A stretch of DNA of 64,000 bases from JALOLG01 sp963722415 (GTDB lineage Bacteria; Actinomycetota; Acidimicrobiia; Acidimicrobiales; Ilumatobacteraceae): positions 22,052 through 86,051 of the forward strand of contig CAVRNI010000006.1 of NCBI GenBank assembly GCA_963722415.1, written 5' to 3'. Each line of letters opens with the position of its first letter. Position 1 is the stretch's first letter. A model generated the notes under the pieces. It made no database searches. It was not told where the DNA came from and saw nothing but the letters and a program-made list of their open reading frames with translations. Below, one piece after another: positions 54,970 to 64,000 of this stretch. A program made the position numbers and the translations under genes.

Positions 54970-55961
54970 CAGGTGTGCCGATCTCCGGAGCCACGTCGCC
55001 CGGCACCGTGCCGGGCGACGTCGCGGTGGCGTCGATCGGCGTCGACATCGGCGCGACGAGCACCCGCGTCGCGGCGTTCGACGCATCGGACGGCCTGCTC
55101 GGCCGCCGGGCGATCGCGACGCCGCGCGGTCCGGCGGCGATGGTGGATGCCGTCGCTGGTCTCGTCGAGACGTGCTCGACGACGCGGCAGGCCGACGGCA
55201 ACCGGTCGGACGGCGGCGTCGGGGTCGTCGCCGTCGGGATCCCCGGTCGCGTCGACGTCGCCGACGGCACGGTGAGGAACGCCCTGAACCTCGGCATCGA
55301 CGCGCCGACACCGTTCGGCAGCCGATCTGGCGCGTCGGATCGGCTGTGCGGTTCACGTCGAGAACGACGTCAACGCCGGCGCGCTCGGCGCCGCCGCGCT
55401 CCTCGGCGTGACCCCTCCGTCGAGCCTCGCCTACCTCAGCATCGGCACCGGGCTCGCCGCCGGTCTGGTGCTCGACGGCCGGATCCACCGCGGGTCGATC
55501 GGCATGGCCGGCGAGGTCGGTCACGTCCCGCTGCGCAGCGATGGCCCGCTGTGCTCGTGCGGTCAACGCGGATGCGCTGAGACGCTCGGCTCGGGCGGGG
55601 CGATCGCCGAGCGTTGGGGGCCGTACGGCGCGGCGGCCCTGTGGGACGCGGCCGATGCGGGTGACCAGGTGGCAGTTGGCGTGCGTGACGATCTGGTCGG
55701 TGCGGTCTGCTCGACGATCCGGCTTCTCGTGTTGACGCTCGACGTCGACGTCGTGGCGCTCGGAGGAGGGGTCGGCGAGCTCGGCGACCCGCTGGTGCGC
55801 GAGCTGCGACGCTGGCTGGCGGTGGAGGCCGAGCGGTCACCGCTGCTCGCCACGCTTCGCCTCGGTGACCGCGTGCGACTCGTACCCGCTGGAAGCCGGT
55901 CGGCGAGCTCGGGGCGGTGCTGGCGGCGCGCCAGGCCGCGGCGCAAGCGACGGCCGGATGA
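54966..55961 (+). CDS. ROK sugar kinase (N-acetylglucosamine/glucose kinase), two frameshifts
   Basis: About 331 residues. Phosphate 1 motif VDIGATSTRVAAFDASDG, GVVAVGIPGRVDVADGTV, ENDVNAGALGAAALLG, SIGTGLAAGLVLDG, GMAGEVGHVPL, CSCGQRGCAETLGSGGAIAE (zinc Cys site) and ALGGGVGELGDPLVREL. Unlike the regulator it lacks an HTH, so it is the kinase. One extra C near 55329 (AGCCGAT for AGCGAT) and one base missing near 55893. In this operon it would make GlcNAc-6-P for NagA. Ends ATGA with NagA. Confidence 0.9.
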
Positions 55962-57151
55962 CGGTCCGCGACAGGTCGCTCGTGATCACCGGCGGCGACG
56001 TCATCGTTGCCGGTGTCCAGGCCGGTGTCGCCGACGTGGAGTTCGCCGGTGAGCTGATCGGCGATGTCCGGACGGACGGGTCGGCGGCCGTCGGTCCCGG
56101 CAACCGGTTCGATGCCGCCGGCCTGATCGTGGCGCCCGGTTTCATCGACGCCCAGATCAACGGCGCCCACGGGATCGACGTCACCGAGGAGCCGCACCGG
56201 ATCGGTGAGCTCGGCGCCGAACTGACCCGCTACGGAGTGACCGCGTTCGTGCCGACGGTCATCACCTGCGCCCCTCCCGGTCGACGCGGCGGCCCTCGCG
56301 GCTGACCGGACCGCAGGCTGGCGTGGCCGCGGGGGAGCGGTCGCGATCGGGCTCCACCTCGAAGGTCCGATGCTCGCCCCGTCGCGCCGTGGCGCGCATC
56401 CGGAACGGTGGCTCGACCTCCCGTCGGCGGCCATGATCGACGGATGGACGCGGGACGCCGGTGTGGTCATGGTGACCATCGCGCCGGAGTTGCCGGGCGC
56501 GCTCGAAGTGATCGAACAGCTCGTCGGGGAAGGCGTCGTCGTCTCGATCGGGCACACCGACGCCGATGCCGCGTGCGTGGCCGACGCCAAGCGCGCCGGC
56601 GCAACGGCGGTGACCCATCTGTTCAACGCCATGGCGCCGTTCGGTCACCGGGCGCCCGGCCCGATCGGCGTGACGCTCGCCGACGACTCCCTCGATCGCC
56701 GGACTGATCTGCGACGGGATCCACGTCGACCCGGTGGCGGTGCGCATCGCGTGGCGGGCGCTCGGACCGGCCCGGTTGATGCTCGTCACCGACGCGACGG
56801 CGGTGCTCGGTCTCGCGCCAGGACGGCGCCGGCTCGGCGAGGTCGACATCGACGTCTCGTCGGCCGGCGTGCGGACCGCCGACGGCACGCTCGCCGGCAG
56901 CGACCTCGCGCTCGATCAGGCCGTGCGCAACCTCGTGGCGTTCACCGGGTGCACGGCGGCCGAGGCCGTGGCAACGGTGACCACCACACCGGCGCGCCTC
57001 CTGGGGCTCGACGATCGCGGGCGCGCTCGAGGCGGGCCGGCGCGGCCGACGTCGTCGTGCTCGATGCGGGGCTCCACGTCGTCGCCACGTTCGTCGGCGG
57101 CGAGCTCGAGCATACGTCGACGCCGAGGAGGCGTGGCGATGGAAGTCGTGA
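55958..57151 (+). CDS. nagA: N-acetylglucosamine-6-phosphate deacetylase, several frameshifts
   Basis: About 396 residues. Amidohydrolase fold: LIVAPGFIDAQINGAHGIDV, VTAFVPTVITCAPP, GLHLEGPMLAPSRRGAHPER (metal Glu), VVSIGHTDADAA and TAVTHLFNAMAPFGHRAPGP (metal His pair), LICDGIHVDPVAV, LMLVTDATAVLG (catalytic Asp), GSDLALDQAVRNLVAFTGCT. Extra bases near 56276, 56696, 57022 and 57043 and a probable missing base near 57112 give several frames. The end AYVDAEEAWRWKS overlaps the NagB start by 13 bp. Converts GlcNAc-6-P to GlcN-6-P. Confidence 0.9.
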
Positions 57152-57926
57152 TCGTCGCCGACGAGGAGGCCGCCGGCGCGATCGCCGCCGGCATCGTCGA
57201 GCGGCTGCTCGGCCGACAAGCCCGGACGCGGTGATCGGCGTGGCGACCGGGAGCTCGCCGATCATCACCTACCGGCGCCTGGTCGAGGCGTACGACGCCG
57301 GACGGATCAGCTTCGCCGACGCCCACATCGTGTTGCTCGACGAGTACGTCGGTCTCGCCCGCCGACCATCCGCAGCGCTACCGACGCTTCGTGCACGAGC
57401 ACCTCGTCGATCATGTCGACCTGCCGACGGACCACGTCCACGCGCCCGATGTCGACGCCGACGATCTGGACGCACGCCGGTCCGCGCTACGAGGCGTTGC
57501 TGGCCGAGCTCGGCGGTGTCGACTGCAGTTGCTCGGCATCGGCAGCGATGGTCACGTCGGCTTCAACGAGCCCGGTTCGTCGTTGCGGTCGCGCACGCGC
57601 ATCAAGACACTGACCGCCGCGACACGTGCGGACAACGCCCGCTTCTTCGACCATCTCGACGACGTCCCGCGTCACGTGATGACACAGGGGCTGGCGACGA
57701 TCGGTGACGCCCGCCACCTCGTGCTGCATCGCGTGTGGCGCGGCGAAGGCGGCGCCGGTCGCCGCCGCCGTCGAGGGGCCGCTCACGACGAGTTGCCCGG
57801 CGTCGATCCTCCAGTGGCATCCGCACGTCACGGTCGTGATCGACGAGGAGGCGGCGTCCGGGCTGGCCCACGTCCGCGTACTACCGCGAGACGCACGCGG
57901 GAAAGCCGTCATGGCAGCACTACTGA
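57139..57926 (+). CDS. nagB: glucosamine-6-phosphate deaminase, several frameshifts
   Basis: About 261 residues. MEVVIVADEEAAGAIAAGIV, VIGVATGSSPIITYRRLVEA, ISFADAHIVLLDEYVGL, LLGIGSDGHVGFNEPGSSLR (active-site Asp/His/Glu), SRTRIKTLTAATRADNARFF, HVMTQGLATIGDARHLVL, VEGPLTTSCPASILQWHP and a C-terminal THAGKPSWQHY. All are NagB signatures. Extra bases lie near 57218, 57228, 57362, 57475, 57737 and 57878. Converts GlcN-6-P to fructose-6-P and ammonia. Starts inside nagA; overlaps the GH20 start. Confidence 0.92.
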
Positions 57927-59852
57927 CGCTGCGCAGCGCGTACGACCCGGGCCCGCCGGGACACGGAACGGTCACGCTGCGTCTCGAGAACGACGGCGCC
58001 GACGCGATCGAACGGTTCCGCCTGGCGCTGACGAGCACGGTGAGGCTCGACCCCGGCCCGGACAGCCGGCGCGCAACTGGTGCGACAGGTCTCGGGCTAC
58101 CACGAGCTGGCTCCGTCAGCGGATTTGGTGCTCGGCACCCGGCGAGGCAGCTGGTGATCACCGGACTGGCGGTCGGCCACACCCCGCATCACGCCAACGA
58201 CGGCCCGGCGAGTGCATTCGTCGTGCTCGAGGACGGCTCGACGATCGACGTCCACGTCGAGCCGATGACAGCTCCGGCGTCGACCACCGGTTCGAAGCGC
58301 GAACAGCGCCGGTCGGTGCGCGGAACCGACGACGGTCCCGCCCTCGTGCCGTGGCCGGCCGACGATCGACCGGATCGTTCGGGCGGCACGGCGTCGCGTG
58401 ATCGGCGGTCGGGTGCGATCGGCAGCGCGGTTGCGATCCGGATCGAACGAGGTCGGCGACGTCTGGCGGGCGGTCGCCCGAGCGGAACGGCGGCTCCATC
58501 CGCACGGGCCGTGGGCGCTCGGCGTCGGCGACGACATCGGCGCCGGGTGCGTGGTCGGTGTCGGCCGTCCCGGGTGCGATGGCACCCGGCCACTACGAGG
58601 TGGCGATCGACGACACCGCCGACGAGGTGGTCGTCGCGGCGAGCGACGCTGGCGGGTTTCCGGCACGGGTTCGTCACGATCGCCCAACTGCTGCGCGACG
58701 GGTCGCCGGACGCACGTGCGGATCGTCGACGGCCCGACGTACGAGTGGCGCGGGCTCCACGTCGACCTCGCCCGCCAGTTCTTCCCGGCGTCCGACGTCG
58801 AGCGGCTCATCGATCTGGCGGCGTGGCGCAAGCTCGATCGGCTCCACCTCCACCTGACCGACGACGAGGCGTGGCGGGTGCCGATCGACGGCTACCCCGA
58901 ATTGACCACCGTCGGCGCCTGGCGCGGCCACGGGCTGCCGATCCCGCCGTTGCTCGGTTCGCCGGCCGCGGCCACCGGTGGGAGCTACACGGTCGACGAG
59001 ATCCGCGTGTGGGTCGAGCGCGCCCGCGAGCTCGGCGTCGTGATCGTGCCCGAGGTCGATCTACCCGGCCACTGCCACGCCGCGCTCACGGCGGTGCCGT
59101 CGCTGCGCGATCCCGACGACACGACCGGGGCGCACGAGCATGCAGCGCTTCGTCGACAACTCGCTGTGCCCGGGACTGCCGACCACGATGCCGTTCGTCG
59201 AGGCGGTGTTCGGCGCGCTCGCGGCGATGTTCGACTCACCGTGGTTGCACGTCGGCGGTGACGAGGTGGCGCCGGGCGCGTGGGCTCGCTCGCCGGTCGC
59301 GGCCGAGTTCGCGAAGGCCCGCGGGCTTGCCGGGCACGAGCGCCATCGAAGCGGCGTTCATGGCGGACGTCGTCGCATCGGTGCGTCGCGTCACCGGCCG
59401 CCAGGTCGGGGCGTGGCAGGAGGTCGCCGAGCACGGCGGCCTCCAGCCCGCCGACGGCTACGTCGTGGTGTGGAAGTCGGCGGCCGACGCCCGTGTCCTC
59501 GCCGACGCCGGATACGACGTCGTCGATCAGCGCACCCGACGCGTACTACCTCGACATGGCGTTCGACGACGACTGGACGTCGCCCGGCGCGAGCTGGGCC
59601 GGCACCGTCGGCCTCGACGACGTCTGCGCGTTCGAGCCCGGCGCCGGCTGGTCGGACGAAGCCCGCCAACACCTGCTCGGCGTGCAGGCATGCGTGTGGA
59701 CCGAGCACATCCCGTCGGCGGCAACGTTCGACGAGCTCGTCTTCCCACGCCTCGACGCGATCGCCGAGCGGGCGTGGTTGGGCCGGATCGAAGGCGGCGC
59801 CGGATCGATCGCCGCCCGGGCGGCGGCGATGCCCCGACTCAGCATCACGTGA
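57911..59852 (+). CDS. beta-N-acetylhexosaminidase (GH20), many frameshifts
   Basis: About 645 residues. GH20 TIM barrel: VDGPTYEWRGLHVDLARQFF, LAAWRKLDRLHLHLTDDEAW, ARELGVVIVPEVDLPGHCHA, DSPWLHVGGDEVAPGAWARS with the catalytic Asp-Glu pair, YVVVWKSAADARVLADAGYD and YLDMAFDDDWTSPGASWAG. The N-terminal 230 residues are a beta accessory region (TLRSAYDPGPPGHGTVTLRL, GLAVGHTPHHANDGPASAFV). No clear signal peptide, so the enzyme is probably cytoplasmic and trims imported chitobiose. At least seven indels. The ATG at 57911 lies inside nagB. Confidence 0.9.
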
Positions 59853-60443
59853 CGGACCGGCGGGCCCGGTACTCGCGGGCCTTGTGACGCTGCCCGCACG
59901 CCTTCATCGAGCACCACGTGCCGTTGGAGTTCTTGCTGTGGTCGTAGAACATCCACTGGCAGTGGTCGTTCGTGCAGGCCTTCAGGCGCGGCCACGACCC
60001 GTCGGCCTGGGCGATCACGATGATCGACGCGAGATGGGCCAGCAACGCGGGAACCCCGCGTCCGCGTCCGACGAGCGCGAGGCCCCGCGTCGCCGGCGAC
60101 GAGCTGGAGCGATCCGCTGCCGACGCTGGCCGACGACCGCTTCCAGGGCAGCCGCGTCGTGCCGCCCGTCGCGGTTGGCGACGGCGAGGGCCCGGACCTG
60201 ACGTCGGAACCGGATCACCCTGGCCGAGCCCGGCGCGGTCGGCCCGGACGGGCGCGAGTCCCTCGGCGACGAGCCAGTCGTCGAGCTGGTCGGGATCGCG
60301 AAACCGTTCGGCGCCGTTCTCAGGGTTCGTCGAGTTGCAGAACCGGCGGAGCAGTTCGAGCTGCCCCGGGAGCTTCCTTCCCGGTCGGCCAGCTCGGGTG
60401 GGGGAGCATCGAGGCCGGCGGCGTCGACAGGGTGCTTGCTCAT
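59845..60443 (-). CDS. CGNR zinc-finger protein, several frameshifts
   Basis: About 199 residues. C-terminal CGNR finger: LKACTNDHCQWMFYDHSKNS followed by CSMKACGQRHKAREYRAR, with four Cys ligands. The N-terminal part (LELLRRFCNSTNPENGAERF, DDWLVAEGLAPVRADRAG) is the ABATE/DUF1470-type stress region. These are regulators or RNA/DNA-binding proteins of poorly known role. Indels near 60385, 60215 and 60110 split the gene. Its start is divergent from the Thr-rich exported gene by 84 bp. Confidence 0.83.
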
Positions 60444-60527
60444 CGGATCCGACCGTGCGGGGACGGAGTGGTACCTCGATGGGTCCGACGCTACCGCGCC
60501 GGTCGATCGATGCGTTACCATCGAAAT

Positions 60528-61592
60528 ATGAAAGCCGGTGACGCTCCGAGCACGCGGCGCGTCGCGGTGCGTTGCTGCTCGGCGTGGTCCTCGTGTCGTG
60601 CGCCGACGACGGCCGCCGGGCGCGGCCCGGCGGCCGAGCGGTGACGTCGCGGCGTCGACGTCGATCGAGGTGTCGACGATCGCACCGACGACCACCACGA
60701 TCGCGCCGCCACGACGACGACGGCCGCGACAACCACGACGACCACGGCGACGGCCGACGACCACCACCACCGAGCCGGAGATCGAGATCCCCGACGGGAT
60801 CCTGGCGGCGATGCCGACCCAGAACCGGGTCGATCCGGCCAAGGGTCAGTTCCAGGTCAAGATCTTCAACCGCACCGACGAGCGGTTCACGGTCGTCGGC
60901 GTGCAGTTCGTGTGGGAGGGCTACACGACCCCGGTCACCGAACGGCACGACATCGTCGTCGAGCGGGCAGCGGATCGACTTCCCCGTCAAGTTCCCCGGG
61001 GCCACCTGCGTCGGTGACGGACACGCGGCCACGATGCCCGATCTCGCGTCGGCGACCGTTCGGCTCGTCCTCGACGACGGCAGCGAGCGCATCATCCCCG
61101 TGTTCGACGTCGATCATCTCGCCCGCCGGCTGTACCTCGAGGACTGCGAGCGCCAGATGATCGAGTCGCTGGTCGGCATCGAGTCGTCGATCTCCACGCC
61201 GTCGAGTTCGAAGGTCGCCCGGTCACGGAGGGGGCACTGCGGCTCACCCGGCGAGCGTCGGCCTCGACGGTGAGCGTGCTGATCGGTGAGCAACAACGTC
61301 CTGTTCGTGTTCGAGGCAGCCAGACGCGCCGCCCGACGGTCCGGTCGTGACGCTCGACGAGGGTGTCGACGAGGCGTCGGCGCCGATCCGGTTCGTCGAG
61401 TCGCGTTGCGACCCGCACGCCATCTCCGAAGCGAGCCAGCCGTTCAAGTTCGTCGCCCAGGTCGATCTCGGTGACGGCGACGTCCACCCGTACATCCTGA
61501 CGCCGCCGGTCGAGGCCCAGATCCCGATGCGCCAGACGATGGAGGCCGGCTGCGAGGCGCTCGGCGAGGTCGTGTTCGTCGGCGAGGAGTAG
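60528..61592 (+). CDS. exported Thr-rich lipoprotein-like protein of unknown function, several frameshifts
   Basis: About 350 residues. N-terminal hydrophobic segment ending LLLGVVLVSCADDG looks like a lipobox. Next comes a Thr/Ala/Pro linker (STIAPTTTTIAPP region, low complexity), then a beta-rich domain: FQVKIFNRTDERFTVVGVQF, RIDFPVKFPGATCVGDGH, SATVRLVLDDGSERIIPVFD, then SAPIRFVESRCDPHAISEAS and a QVDLGDGDVHPYILTPPVEA end. Four spaced Cys may form disulfides. Indels near 60567, 60615, 60735, 60968, 61190 and 61290 break the gene. No family recognised. Confidence 0.65.
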
Positions 61593-61703
61593 AGCCGGAC
61601 AGCAATCGACGCAGCCTGGCAGCATGAGCCTTTTCAGGGCGTGACGGATGACCGCGCTCGAGATCGGCCGTCAGAAAACCTGAGTCGGTGTCAATCAAGT
61701 TTC

Positions 61704-61723
61704 GTATCGCTACCCTTCGATAC
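61704..61723. promoter_or_regulatory. inverted repeat abutting the Lon start codon
   Basis: GTATCG (61704-61709) and CGATAC (61718-61723) with an 8-nt spacer CTACCCTT, ending directly before the ATG at 61724. TACCCT inside the spacer resembles a -10 hexamer and would give a leaderless mRNA, so a repressor here would block transcription. The binding protein is unknown; the known Lon/Clp regulators HspR and ClgR bind different sequences. Confidence 0.5.

Positions 61724-64000
<2,277 letters not shown>

Overview
High-GC (roughly 70% by eye) DNA with dense genes, GTG starts, four-base ATGA/GTGA gene overlaps, a ROK-controlled CUT1 sugar operon without its own ATPase, and a complete actinobacterial-type high-affinity [NiFe]-hydrogenase cluster. 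This points to Actinomycetota, possibly an Acidimicrobiia-like marine or soil lineage; the phylum is a firm inference and the class a guess. No rRNA, tRNA, CRISPR array or insertion sequence was seen.

Layout. 1-6 kb: a DyP peroxidase (cut by the left edge) with a translationally coupled partner, a VOC protein, a cupin, an NfeD/SPFH membrane pair and a PAS protein. 6-21 kb: a hydrogenase locus. A PadR-YceI regulator fusion and a small membrane protein read leftward. Reading rightward is one near-gapless operon: small subunit, large subunit, NifU-like, DUF5947, DUF6084, a cluster-specific protein, maturation protease, DUF6893, YceI, HypA, HypC, HypD, HypF, SIS-HypC fusion, SIS, HypE. HypB is not present. 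21-33 kb: mixed stress and redox genes (STAS, SnoaL-like, DoxX-like, Cys-rich HTH regulator, FAD oxidoreductase, alpha/beta hydrolase, PNPOx-like), then a BTAD-NTPase-LuxR regulator and phosphofructokinase. 33-40 kb: a two-FtsX-domain ABC permease, NDH-2, a stand-alone NuoF-like protein and an M23 peptidase. 40-50 kb: an RsbW/STAS/SpoIIE partner-switch operon, DinB, a serine-hydrolase lipoprotein, a methyltransferase, an HDAC-like amidohydrolase, a tandem DUF427 protein and a PEP-utilising protein. 50-60 kb: a chitobiose/GlcNAc operon (ROK regulator, binding protein, two permeases, ROK kinase, NagA, NagB, GH20). 60-64 kb: a CGNR protein, a Thr-rich exported protein and Lon, cut by the right edge.

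How the genes work together. The hydrogenase operon encodes enzyme, Fe-S carrier, protease and most of the Ni-Fe-CN-CO maturation set needed for scavenging trace H2; NDH-2 nearby is another electron entry to the quinone pool. The nag operon would import amino-sugar oligomers, trim them to GlcNAc, phosphorylate, deacetylate and deaminate them to fructose-6-phosphate; PFK lies elsewhere in the window.

Sequence quality matters here. Well over 40 coding regions are clear, but many carry single-base indels, nearly all +1 insertions of C or G and most of them next to a CpG. They break genes that otherwise read perfectly in two or more frames. I treat these as sequencing or assembly errors and give whole-gene coordinates across them. 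The most interesting biological signal is the pairing of a free YceI protein inside the hydrogenase operon with a paralogous YceI domain fused to a PadR regulator encoded divergently at its 5' end.
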